NCBI GenBank assembly: GCA_003220595.1
Contig: QHSZ01000069.1
Span: forward strand, 1-38,570
DNA: 38,570 bases
DNA from: Candidatus Rokuibacteriota bacterium
GTDB taxonomy: Bacteria > Methylomirabilota > Methylomirabilia > Rokubacteriales > CSP1-6
Reading direction: 5' to 3'
Positions 19,067 to 26,589 of the stretch are shown here, piece by piece. Every line of letters begins with the position of its first letter. Within the stretch, counting starts at the first letter, position 1. The notes below the pieces were generated by a model that saw nothing but the letters and a program-made list of their open reading frames with translations, was not told the origin of the DNA and did not search any database. The translations under genes and the position numbers were made by a program.

Positions 19067-20212
19067 ATGGACTTCGAGCTGAGCGACGACCAGCAGCGGA
19101 TCCGCGCGGTCGCGCGCGAGTTCGCGGACGCCGAGCTCGGCGACAAGATCGCGCCCTATGACGCGCGCCACGAGTTCGCGTGGGAGATCGTGAAGAAGCT
19201 CGGCCCGCTGGGCTTCCTGGGCGTGCTGGTGCCGGAGGACTACGGTGGGGCCGGGCTCGACTACGTCTCGTACGCGCTGATCGTCGAAGAGCTGAACCGC
19301 GGCGACGCCTCGGTCGGCATCACCATGTGGGCCCACAACTCGCTCTGCACCAACCACATCGCCCTCTTCGGCTCGCCCGCGCAGAAGCAGACGTACCTGC
19401 CGCGCCTGGCCTCGGGCGCGGTGCTCGGCGCCTGGGGGCTCACCGAGCCCGGCTCCGGCTCCGACGCCGCCGCGCTGCGCACGCGCGCGGTGGAACGCGA
19501 CGGCGCGTGGGTGCTGAACGGCACCAAGGCCTTCATCACGAACGCGTCGGTGGGGGAGATCGCCGTCGTCCTGGCGCGGACGGATGCCGAGAAGAAGTCG
19601 CGGGGCATCTCGGCGTTCATCCTGGAACGGGGGACGCCCGGGTTCAGCGCCGGCACGCCCTATCGGAAGCTCGGGCTCCACGCCTCGGACACCGCCGAGC
19701 TGGTGCTCGAGGATGCCCGGGTACCTGCCGCGAACCTCCTCGGCGCGCGGGGCGCGGGCTTCGCGCAGGCGATGACGGTCCTCGAGGGCGGGCGGATCGC
19801 GATGGCGGCGATGGCCGTCGGCATCGCGCAGGCCGCCGTGGATCAGGCCGTCCGGTACATGAAGCAGCGGAGCGCATTCGGCAAGACACTCGCCGAGTTC
19901 AACGGCCTGCAGGGGATGCTCGCGGATCTCGTGACCGAGGTCGAGGTCGCCCGCCTGCTGACCCTGCGCGCGGCGTGGCTCAAAGACGAGGGGCGGCCGG
20001 CGATGCACGCGGCGGCGATGGCCAAGCTCTTCGCCTCGGAGACCGCGATGAAGGCCGCCACCCAGGCCGTGCAGATCCACGGCGGCGCCGGGTACATCGC
20101 CGAGTTCCCCGTCGAGCGCATCTTCCGCGACGCGAAGCTCACCGAGATCGGTGAGGGGACGTCCGAGATCCAGCGCCTGGTGATCGCCCGGGAGATCCTC
20201 GGGTTCTCGTGA
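19067..20212 (+). CDS. Acyl-CoA dehydrogenase
   Basis: 381 residues. [16 protein letters not shown] opens the N-terminal domain. [13 protein letters not shown] is the flavin segment, R-S-A-F-G-K-T-L the FAD-contacting Arg, and I-H-G-G-A-G-Y-I the late motif. The catalytic base is Glu363, here in G-E-G-T-S-E-I-Q: Gly replaces the usual Tyr before the Glu, a form seen in several branched-chain or uncharacterised members. It is the second acyl-CoA dehydrogenase in this operon, so the two may take the branched and linear C4 (or longer) isomers. ATG 19067 is chosen; GTG 19064 is also in frame. No strong ribosome binding site is visible. It is coupled to the ABC ATPase by GTGA. Confidence 0.92.
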   Translation: MDFELSDDQQRIRAVAREFADAELGDKIAPYDARHEFAWEIVKKLGPLGFLGVLVPEDYGGAGLDYVSYALIVEELNRGDASVGITMWAHNSLCTNHIALFGSPAQKQTYLPRLASGAVLGAWGLTEPGSGSDAAALRTRAVERDGAWVLNGTKAFITNASVGEIAVVLARTDAEKKSRGISAFILERGTPGFSAGTPYRKLGLHASDTAELVLEDARVPAANLLGARGAGFAQAMTVLEGGRIAMAAMAVGIAQAAVDQAVRYMKQRSAFGKTLAEFNGLQGMLADLVTEVEVARLLTLRAAWLKDEGRPAMHAAAMAKLFASETAMKAATQAVQIHGGAGYIAEFPVERIFRDAKLTEIGEGTSEIQRLVIAREILGFS

Positions 20213-20997
20213 GCGCGTCCCCGCCGCTGATCGCGGTCGAGGGCGTCGGCAAGCGTTACGCGACAAGCTCGGGGCCCATCGAGGCCCTCCAGGACGTCTC
20301 GCTCAGTGTCGGCGAGGGCGAGTTCTGCACGCTCATCGGTCCTTCCGGGTGCGGCAAGTCCACGCTCCTCGGCATGCTCGGCGGGCTCACGGCGCCCGAC
20401 CGCGGACGCGTGCTCGTCGAGGGGCGGCCCGTCACCGGGCCCGACCCGCGGCGGGTCGCGACCGTCTTCCAGGACCCGGGCCTCTTTCCGTGGCGCACCG
20501 CGCTCGAGAACGTGGAGTTCGGCCTCGAGCTCCAGGGCGTGCCCGCCGCGCGGCGCCGCGCGGTCGCGACCGATCTCCTCGGCCCGCTCGGCCTCGCGGG
20601 CTTCGCCGGCAAGTACCCGCGCGAGCTCTCGGGCGGCATGCGGCAGCGCGTGGCGATCGGGCGCGCGCTGGCGATCGACACGAAGATCGTCCTGATGGAC
20701 GAGCCCTTCGGGGCGCTCGACGAGCAGACGCGGCTCCTCATGGGCGAGTGGCTCCTCGAGATCTGGCGGCGGACGAAGAAGACCGTGATCTTCGTCACCC
20801 ACAGCCTGCAGGAGGCGCTCGTCCTCTCGACCCGGATCGCGGTCATGACGGCGCGCCCGGGCCGCATCAAGTCGGTCCTCGAGCTCGGCATGGGCTACCC
20901 CCGGCCGATGGAATCGCCCGAGCTGGTGGCGCTGCGCGCGAAGCTCTGGCACGACATCCGCGAGGAGTCGCTGCGCGCGATGGGCGGTGACCAATGA
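20209..20997 (+). CDS. NitT/TauT-type ABC transporter ATPase
   Basis: 262 residues of the nitrate/sulfonate/taurine (SsuB/TauB) ATPase group. Walker [10 protein letters not shown] is at 44-52. The group-specific Q-loop [12 protein letters not shown] is followed by the signature L-S-G-G-M-R-Q-R-V and Walker [17 protein letters not shown], with the H-loop [12 protein letters not shown] 20209 overlaps the acyl-CoA dehydrogenase stop, so this importer is translationally linked to the fatty-acid genes. The family also carries pyrimidine precursors, aromatic sulfonates and phthalate, so substrate is open. Confidence 0.92.
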   Translation: MSASPPLIAVEGVGKRYATSSGPIEALQDVSLSVGEGEFCTLIGPSGCGKSTLLGMLGGLTAPDRGRVLVEGRPVTGPDPRRVATVFQDPGLFPWRTALENVEFGLELQGVPAARRRAVATDLLGPLGLAGFAGKYPRELSGGMRQRVAIGRALAIDTKIVLMDEPFGALDEQTRLLMGEWLLEIWRRTKKTVIFVTHSLQEALVLSTRIAVMTARPGRIKSVLELGMGYPRPMESPELVALRAKLWHDIREESLRAMGGDQ

Positions 20998-21740
20998 CCG
21001 TCGCGCTCGTCCGGCTCGGCCTCGTGGCGGCCGTGCTCCTCGCCTGGGAGGTCGCGGGCCGCGCCGCCAACCCGCTCCTGGCCGTCCCGCCGTCGGCGAC
21101 GCTCCCGGCGCTCCGCGAGCTCCTGTTGCTCCGCTCGTACCCGGACCTCGGCGCGAGCCTTCTCGTCACGCTCCGCGAGATCGCGACCGCGTACGCGCTC
21201 GCGGTGGCGGTGGGGCTCGCGGTCGGCGGGACGCTGGGGATGAACCGCCTCCTCGGGCGCGCCTACGGACCCATGCTCGCCGCGCTCTACGCGGTGCCGG
21301 CCGTCGTCTGGTACCCCTCGCTCATGCTCTTCTTCGGCCTCGACGCGGCGTCGAAGATCGCGTTCGGATTCCTCCTCGGCTTCTTCCCGGTCACCCTGGC
21401 CGTCCTCGCGGGCATCCGGCAGGTCAACCCGCACCTCGTCACGGTGGCGAAGAGCTACGGCGCCGGCCCGCTCACGGTCTTTGGCCGGGTCGTGCTGCCG
21501 GCGACGCTCTTCACGCTCGTCGGCGGCCTCCGCACGGGGCTCGCCCTGTCGGTGATCGGCGTCATCGTCGGCGAGATCCTCGGCAGCAAGCGCGGGATGG
21601 GCGCGCTCATCAACCACGCCTACGGGCTCCTCCGGACGGCCGACTACGTCGCCCTCGTCCTGGTGACGCTCGCGCTGATCGTCGGCACCGACGTCGTCGC
21701 GGGACTCGTCGAGCGGAAGGCGCGCGCGTGGAGCGAGTGA
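20994..21740 (+). CDS. NitT/TauT-type ABC transporter permease (first)
   Basis: 248-residue membrane protein of the SsuC/TauC group with about six hydrophobic segments. An N-terminal helix (VALVRLGLVAAVLLAWEV) and P-P-S-A-T-L-P-A-L-R-E-L are typical. The EAA coupling loop reads V-A-K-S-Y-G-A-G-P-L-T-V-F-G-R-V-V-L-P-A near 152-171. ATG 20994 overlaps the ATPase stop (ATGA) and its own stop overlaps the second permease (GTGA). It likely forms a heterodimer with the next protein. Confidence 0.9.
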   Translation: MTVALVRLGLVAAVLLAWEVAGRAANPLLAVPPSATLPALRELLLLRSYPDLGASLLVTLREIATAYALAVAVGLAVGGTLGMNRLLGRAYGPMLAALYAVPAVVWYPSLMLFFGLDAASKIAFGFLLGFFPVTLAVLAGIRQVNPHLVTVAKSYGAGPLTVFGRVVLPATLFTLVGGLRTGLALSVIGVIVGEILGSKRGMGALINHAYGLLRTADYVALVLVTLALIVGTDVVAGLVERKARAWSE

Positions 21741-22483
21741 GTGCTCAGCGGGTGCGCGGCCTGCAGCTCGTCAGCGTCCTCGCCCTGCTCTCTGCCTGGG
21801 AAGGGGCGGCGCGCGCGGGCTGGGCCGACCCGCTCTTCGTCCCCGCGCCGAGCGCGGTCGCCCGCGCGTTCGGGCCGATCGGCGGCCCGGCGCTCGCGGC
21901 GCTCGGCGACACGCTCGGCAAGACGGCGATCGCCTACGTGCTCTCGATGGTCCTCGGCGTCGCGGCCGGGCTCGCCGTCGGCTCGATCCGCCTGCTCCGC
22001 GACGTGCTGAACCCGTTCGTCGTCGCCCTCTACGGCATCCCGAAGATCCTCGTGCTGCCGTGGATCGTGCTGCTGCTCGGCTACGGGACGGCGCCGGCGA
22101 TCTTCTACGGCGCGCTCCACGGTCTCTTCCCGGTCCTGGTCCTGGTGATCGGTGCGGTGCGCGACGTGGACCGCACGCTCGTCACCGTGGCGCGCTCCTA
22201 CGGCGCCACCACGTGGCAGCTCTACTGGAAGGTGCTCCTGCCCGCGATCGTCCCGTCCGTGTTCGCCGGGATGCGCCTCGGGATCGTCTTCTGCCTGCTC
22301 GGCGTGCTGGTCGTGGAGATGTTCGCCGGGATCCGCGGCATGGGCTACGTCATGGGTGCCTTCGCCAACGGCTTCCAGGCTCCGGAGCTGTTCGCCGCCA
22401 CGGGGCTCGTGTCCGCGGCCTCGATCGCGATCGTGCTGGCGCTCGACCACGTGAGTGAGCGCCTGTCCCACTGGCGCGGCTAG
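21737..22483 (+). CDS. NitT/TauT-type ABC transporter permease (second)
   Basis: 248 residues from GTG 21737. Same family as the preceding permease but clearly diverged: P-A-P-S-A-V-A-R-A-F after the first helix, then G-K-T-A-I-A-Y-V-L-S-M-V-L-G. The EAA loop is V-A-R-S-Y-G-A-T-T-W-Q-L-Y-W-K-V-L-L-P-A, and E-M-F-A-G-I-R-G-M-G-Y follows. Two different permease genes suggest a heterodimeric pore. No binding-protein gene follows; a Tat-exported NitT-type binding protein lies at 29613-30584 on the other strand. This is the last gene of the 11.7-kb operon. Confidence 0.9.
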   Translation: MSAQRVRGLQLVSVLALLSAWEGAARAGWADPLFVPAPSAVARAFGPIGGPALAALGDTLGKTAIAYVLSMVLGVAAGLAVGSIRLLRDVLNPFVVALYGIPKILVLPWIVLLLGYGTAPAIFYGALHGLFPVLVLVIGAVRDVDRTLVTVARSYGATTWQLYWKVLLPAIVPSVFAGMRLGIVFCLLGVLVVEMFAGIRGMGYVMGAFANGFQAPELFAATGLVSAASIAIVLALDHVSERLSHWRG

Positions 22484-22597
22484 CGTCAGTTCGTTTCCGG
22501 CTGCGCGGTCAAGGCTTTTCCGGCCCCGATTTGCGGTGCCTTCCCGATAGTCGCGCCGCCCCCCTGGCTCGACACTCAGGAGCAGGGAGGAACCGCG

Positions 22598-22885
22598 ATG
22601 GCCGGGGCCCAGGGCAGCGTCACCAGCGTTCTCGTGGCGCTCGCCTTGTGGTGGGCGCCGGCTCTAGGGGCGGAGATGGCCGTCTCGCGGGAGGTCGATG
22701 TCGCCGGCGACGACCTGGCCGGGCAGCTGCAGCAGCCGGTCGCCGACATGGAACACGAGCTGGCGCAGCGGGGCTGCGTCGCGTTTTCTCGTGCGTACTG
22801 GTCCGACAGCACTCCCCTCCGGACCATTCACGTCGAGGTGCGCTGCAAGGAGGGCAACGAGGATGGACGGCTTAGCCTCCGCTGA
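22598..22885 (+). CDS. Small secreted protein, unknown function
   Basis: 95 residues. A hydrophobic N-terminal stretch (VTSVLVALALWWAPALGA, about 8-25) looks like a signal peptide with cleavage after A-L-G-A, though it lacks basic residues at the front. The mature part, about 70 residues, has two Cys (R-G-C-V near 59 and V-R-C-K near 82) that could form a disulfide. I recognise no family. GGGAGG stands upstream of the ATG within 12 bases. The 3' end overlaps the next small gene by 23 bases in another frame. Alone in its direction after the big operon; 114 bases separate it from the permease, with no clear promoter. Confidence 0.55.
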   Translation: MAGAQGSVTSVLVALALWWAPALGAEMAVSREVDVAGDDLAGQLQQPVADMEHELAQRGCVAFSRAYWSDSTPLRTIHVEVRCKEGNEDGRLSLR

Positions 22886-23096
22886 GATCGTGACCGTCTA
22901 CCGGGCGCTCGATGACAGCATCCACCACGCCAGGTGCGGTCAGCGGATCGCGCTGCAGGGCCGGCGCGGGAGCGTGGGACCGGAGATGGAGCTGGATTTC
23001 TACTGCTTCGCGTGCGCGGAATCCGTGACCCTCCCGCTGTGCGTGCTGGCGCGCATCCCCGTGGCGAACGAGGCCGCCGCCGCCGTCGCGGCCTGA
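22863..23096 (+). CDS. Small Cys-containing protein, possible zinc site
   Basis: 77 residues from ATG 22863, with AAGGAGGG (22847-22854) 8 bases before it, an excellent ribosome binding site located inside the preceding gene. It contains H-H-A-R-C-G (about 21-26) and F-Y-C-F-A-C-A (about 47-53), giving H-x-x-C and C-x-x-C pairs about 23 residues apart, the layout of a small zinc ribbon. No signal peptide; the tail is Ala-rich. No family recognised. The overlapping arrangement with the secreted protein suggests co-translation. Confidence 0.55.
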   Translation: MDGLASAEIVTVYRALDDSIHHARCGQRIALQGRRGSVGPEMELDFYCFACAESVTLPLCVLARIPVANEAAAAVAA

Positions 23097-23117
23097 GCGC
23101 GGCGGCCCGCGCGCCCG

Positions 23118-24026
23118 CTACTCGCCCCGCAGCGTCGGGTCGAGCAGGTCGCGCAGCCAGTCGCCGGTGCGGCTCACCACGAGCGAGGTGAGCATCAGCA
23201 CGAGCCCGGGGAAGGTCGAGATCCACCACGCCGTGTCGAGGTACTCCCGCCCCTCCTGGATCATCCCGCCCCAGGACGGCGTCGGCGGCTGGATGCCGAG
23301 GCCGAGAAACGAGAGCGTCGCCTCGAGCACGATCGCCCGCGCCAGCTCGAGCGTCGCGATGACGACGAGCGTCGAGAGCACGTTCGGCAGGATGTGCCGG
23401 AGCACCACGCGCCCGACCGAGCCGCCGAGGGCATGGATCGCGTCCACGAACTCGCGCGAGCGCAGCACGAGCACCTGCGAGCGGAGGATGCGCGCGTAGG
23501 AGACCCACCCCGAGAGGCCGATGACGACGATCAGCGTCGGGAAGCTCGGCCCCAGCACCGCGATGATCCCGATCGCGAGCAGGATGAACGGGAAGGCCAG
23601 CTGCGCGTCGGCGAGCGTCATGATCACGCTGTCCGTGACGCCGCCGCGGAACCCGGCGGTGATCCCGAGCGTCGCGCCGACGACGCCCCCGACGACCACC
23701 GCCGCCAGGCCCACCACGAGCGAGACCCGCGCCCCGTAGATCACGCGCGAGAGGACGTCGCGTCCGAGCTGGTCGGTGCCGAGGAGCCTCGCGCGGCCGT
23801 CGAGCGCCCCGCGCGTGGGCGGCGCGAGCCGTCCGCGCAGGGCCTGGCGGGTCGGGTCGTGGGGCGCGAGCCACGGCGCGGCCGCGGCGACGATTCCAAG
23901 GAGCGCCACGAACGCGAGCCCCGCCATCACCAGCCGCACCGTGCGGCGCGCACGCGCGCCGCCGCGGGCGAGCGCGTCGACGCTGCCCGCGTCAGCGAAG
24001 GCGGGCGCGGGGATCGAGGAAGCCAT
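23118..24026 (-). CDS. dppC: DppC-type peptide ABC transporter permease
   Basis: 302-residue inner-membrane permease of the dipeptide/oligopeptide/nickel family. After one N-terminal helix (about 32-52) it has P-W-L-A-P-H-D-P-T, then H-x-L-G-T-D form as L-L-G-T-D-Q-L-G-R-D-V-L-S-R-V-I-Y-G-A-R, a DppC hallmark. Five more helices include the coupling loop D-A-I-H-A-L-G-G-S near 190-198. The end is G-D-W-L-R-D-L-L-D-P-T. ATG 24026 overlaps the end of dppB by 35 bases; no strong ribosome binding site is visible, so translational coupling is likely. No DppD/DppF ATPase genes follow: the next gene downstream is on the other strand. Confidence 0.9.
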   Translation of the reverse strand: MASSIPAPAFADAGSVDALARGGARARRTVRLVMAGLAFVALLGIVAAAAPWLAPHDPTRQALRGRLAPPTRGALDGRARLLGTDQLGRDVLSRVIYGARVSLVVGLAAVVVGGVVGATLGITAGFRGGVTDSVIMTLADAQLAFPFILLAIGIIAVLGPSFPTLIVVIGLSGWVSYARILRSQVLVLRSREFVDAIHALGGSVGRVVLRHILPNVLSTLVVIATLELARAIVLEATLSFLGLGIQPPTPSWGGMIQEGREYLDTAWWISTFPGLVLMLTSLVVSRTGDWLRDLLDPTLRGE

Positions 24027-24918
24027 AGATCGCGTCGATCGCGAAGTTGATGACGATGAACATGACCGCGGAGAAGAAGACCGCGCACTGCACGACCGGG
24101 TAGTCCCGGTTGTAGATGGACTGGATCGCGAGCCGTCCGATCCCGGGCCACGCGAAGACGGTCTCGGTGACGACGGCGCCGCCGAGGAGCGTGCCGAACT
24201 GGAGGCCGGTGATCGTCACGATGGGGAGGGCGGCGTTCTTCAGCGTGTGCTTGGTGATGACGACCCACTCGGCGACGCCCTTGGCGCGCGCCGTCCGGAT
24301 GTAGTCGGCGTGGAGCACCTCGAGGACGGCCGAGCGCGTGAGGCGCGCGATCGAGGCCATCGTGAAGGCGCCGAGCGTGAGCGCGGGGAGCACGAGGTGC
24401 GTGACGTCGCCGCGCCCGCCCGTCGGGAAGAGATCGGCCTTCAGCGAGAGCAGCAGGATGAAGAGGATCCCGAGGTAGAAGGTGGGCGCCGCCTGGCCGA
24501 CGAGCGCGACGGCCATCGCCGCGTGGTCCACCAGCGAGTTGCGCCGGATCGCCGAGAAGACGCCGATCGGCACCGCGACGAGGGCCGCGAGGAAGAAGGA
24601 GGTCAGCCCGAGCTCGACCGTGGCGCCGAGGTAGCCGCGCACGACGGCGAACGCGGGCTCGCGGAAGTGGATCGAGCGGCCGAAGTCGCCGCGGAGGATG
24701 TTGCCGGCGAAGACCGCGTACTGGATGGGCAGCGCGCGGTCGAGGCCGAGCTCGCGGCGGACCCGCATGATCTCGCTCGTCGGCGCGTCGGGCGGTAAGA
24801 GCAGCGGCACCGGGTCGCCCGACAGACGCATGACGACGAAGACCACCGTCGTGACGAGCCAGACGGCGACGAGCGCTCGCAGGAGCTTCGCACCGAGGAA
24901 GCCGAGGACGGCGCGCAT
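23992..24918 (-). CDS. dppB: DppB-type peptide ABC transporter permease
   Basis: 308-residue permease, partner of DppC. It has an N-terminal helix (ALVAVWLVTTVVFVVMRLSGDP), with the R-L-S-G-D-P-V segment usual in DppB. G-D-F-G-R-S-I follows, then A-A-P-T-F-Y-L-G-I and the coupling loop Y-I-R-T-A-R-A-K-G-V near 208-217, later V-F-A-W-P-G-I-G-R-L. It is 52 bases after the binding-protein gene, with a GC hairpin in that gap. It is probably a transporter for peptides or related amines. Assignment to the family is firm, substrate unknown. Confidence 0.92.
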   Translation of the reverse strand: MRAVLGFLGAKLLRALVAVWLVTTVVFVVMRLSGDPVPLLLPPDAPTSEIMRVRRELGLDRALPIQYAVFAGNILRGDFGRSIHFREPAFAVVRGYLGATVELGLTSFFLAALVAVPIGVFSAIRRNSLVDHAAMAVALVGQAAPTFYLGILFILLLSLKADLFPTGGRGDVTHLVLPALTLGAFTMASIARLTRSAVLEVLHADYIRTARAKGVAEWVVITKHTLKNAALPIVTITGLQFGTLLGGAVVTETVFAWPGIGRLAIQSIYNRDYPVVQCAVFFSAVMFIVINFAIDAIYGFLDPRARLR

Positions 24919-24931
24919 CGGGAATGGCGCG

Positions 24932-24959
24932 CCCGGGGCCCCGGCCAGGGAGCCCCGGG
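24932..24959 (-). other. Intergenic hairpin between binding protein and dppB
   Basis: CCCGGGGC and GCCCCGGG form a perfect 8-bp GC stem with a 12-base loop in the 52-base gap of the peptide transporter operon. Such structures after binding-protein genes commonly protect the upstream message, so that the binding protein is made in excess over the permeases. No T run, so it is not an intrinsic terminator. Confidence 0.5.
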
Positions 24960-24970
24960 TGCTTCGGCGG

Positions 24971-26518
24971 CTACGCGCGCCTGAGCTTGAAGTTGAAGCG
25001 ACGGAGCTCGAACTGCTGATTCGGGTTCGGGGTCCACTCGACGTACTTCTGGATGCCGTAGTCCTCGTACGGCTGGATGACCGGCAGCCACGGGAGGTGC
25101 TCGAGGAAGATCTTCGTCATCTCGCGGTACGCCTCGGCGCGGAACTTCTCGTCCACCGAGAAGCGCGCGGCGCTCCCCAGCTCGTCCCAGCGTGCGTCGC
25201 GCCAGTAGTCCTGGGGCCCGCCGGGCCCGAGGAGCCGCCACATCATGCCGTCGGGGTCGCCGAGCGTCGAGGTGGGGTCGGACCAGAAGACGCCCTTGAA
25301 CGACTTCTCGCGGTTCTTCTGGGCGCGGACCGAGTACTCGATGACCTCGAGCTTCACGTTGACCCCCACGTCCTTCCACATGCCCTGGATCGCCTCCGAC
25401 ATCTGCTTGTCGTTGGACACGTAGGCGACGGTGGTCTCGATCCAGATCTCCTCGTTCTTGTAGCCAGCCTTCTTCAGCAGGTCGCGGGCCGCGCCGGGAT
25501 TGTAGGCGAGCGGCGGCAGGCTTGGATCGAAGTGGTTGTCGCCCTTTGCGATCGGGCCGTTCGGCACGACGCCGCGCCCGCGCCAGAGCTCCTTCACGAT
25601 CGCCTCGCGATCGATCGCCATCGAGAGCGCTTGCTTCACGAGCGGGTTGTCGAGGGGTGGGCGCTTGCTGTTGACGGCGAGCACGTAGAGACCCGCGTAG
25701 AGGGCGCCGGCGACACGCGTCGAGGCGTTGCCGGTGACGCGCTCGCCCTGGTCGGCGGGCAGCTGCGTGATGATGTCCACCTCGCCCTTGAGGAGCGCCG
25801 CGATCCTCGGCGCCGTTTCGGGGATCGACCGCACGCTGACGCGATCCACGTCGATCCGGCCGCCCCAGTAGTCCGGGTTGGCCTCCAACACGAGCCTGTC
25901 GTCCTTGACCCACGAGACGAATCGTACGGGCCCGGTGCCGACGGGCTTGGAGTTGAAGACGTCGTTGCCGAAGGCCTGCACGTACTTCGACGGCACGATC
26001 TGGCCGCCGTAGAAGGCCAGGCGCGCGGGCAGCAGCGGGTCCGGCTTCTTGGTGTGGATGACGAGCGTGGCGGCGTCCGGCGCCTCGATCTGGTCGATCG
26101 TGGTCAGCGCCGTCGCGACCATCGTCTTCGCGGCCGGATCGTACGTGCGCTCGATGCTGAACTTCGCGTCGGCGGAGGTGAACGTGTCGCCGTTGTGATA
26201 CTTCACCCCCTGGCGCAGCTTGAAGGTCCAGGTCGTCGGCGCGGTCAGCTTCCACTCCGTCGCCAGGCCCGGGTAGAGCTTGCCGTCGGGGTGGCGGCTC
26301 GTCAGATTGTCGAAGATGTTGAACGATACGCGGATGTCGTTCGACGACGTGCTGAAGTGCGGATCGAACTTCGAGACGTCGCCACCCTGCGCCCAGATGA
26401 GCTCGCGCTTTTGCGTGGTCTGCGCGTCGGCTCTACGCAAGAGCGGATCGGGCAGCGCGGCGGCGGCGCCGAGGGCGGCCGCCCCTTTCAGTAGCTCGCG
26501 TCGTGTGACCTGGACCAT
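24971..26518 (-). CDS. Peptide-type ABC transporter substrate-binding protein (Tat signal)
   Basis: 515-residue class C (SBP_bac_5, DppA/OppA-like) binding protein. Tat-type start V-T5-R-R-E-L-L-K-G-A-A-A-L followed by an Ala-rich core and A-D-A-Q. The mature part has W-A-Q-G-G-D-V-S-K-F-D-P-H, G-L-A-T-E-W-K, the family motif Y-H-N-G-D-T-F-T-S-A-D-A-K-F-S-I-E-R near 101-118, and L-V-K-Q-A-L-S-M-A-I-D-R-E-A near 255-268. ATG 26518 is chosen because on the minus strand GGAGG stands 5 bases upstream; the 15 codons further upstream lack a ribosome site and lie before the Tat motif. It heads the minus-strand operon, divergent from the FAD oxidase. Confidence 0.9.
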   Translation of the reverse strand: MVQVTRRELLKGAAALGAAAALPDPLLRRADAQTTQKRELIWAQGGDVSKFDPHFSTSSNDIRVSFNIFDNLTSRHPDGKLYPGLATEWKLTAPTTWTFKLRQGVKYHNGDTFTSADAKFSIERTYDPAAKTMVATALTTIDQIEAPDAATLVIHTKKPDPLLPARLAFYGGQIVPSKYVQAFGNDVFNSKPVGTGPVRFVSWVKDDRLVLEANPDYWGGRIDVDRVSVRSIPETAPRIAALLKGEVDIITQLPADQGERVTGNASTRVAGALYAGLYVLAVNSKRPPLDNPLVKQALSMAIDREAIVKELWRGRGVVPNGPIAKGDNHFDPSLPPLAYNPGAARDLLKKAGYKNEEIWIETTVAYVSNDKQMSEAIQGMWKDVGVNVKLEVIEYSVRAQKNREKSFKGVFWSDPTSTLGDPDGMMWRLLGPGGPQDYWRDARWDELGSAARFSVDEKFRAEAYREMTKIFLEHLPWLPVIQPYEDYGIQKYVEWTPNPNQQFELRRFNFKLRRA

Positions 26519-26589
26519 AATGGCCTCCGTGGTGCAGCCGGTAGTGACTCGGGTAGTCGGCAATATATACGCAAAGGCGGAGGGACGCC
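26519..26589. promoter_or_regulatory. Divergent promoter region, binding protein / FAD oxidase
   Basis: 71 bases between two head-to-head genes. The only AT-rich patch, CAATATATAC (26561-26570), could give -10 boxes in both directions (TATATA on plus, TATATT on minus). No convincing -35 on either strand. GGTAGT occurs twice, 13 bases apart (26540 and 26553), with short GACT/AGTC symmetry between. Shared control of the oxidase and the transporter is likely. Confidence 0.4.

Noticed and set aside
18107-20266. 719-codon open frame on the minus strand
   Set aside because: It lies antisense to the HIT gene, icmB and an acyl-CoA dehydrogenase, all with clear family motifs. Its translation is Arg/Asp/His/Gly-rich with no recognisable domain, as expected for antisense frames in very GC-rich DNA.
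24698-26494. 598-codon plus-strand frame opposite the peptide-type binding protein
   Set aside because: Arg/Glu/Val/Leu-rich low-complexity translation without motifs; the minus strand encodes a full SBP_bac_5 protein with a Tat signal and ribosome site.
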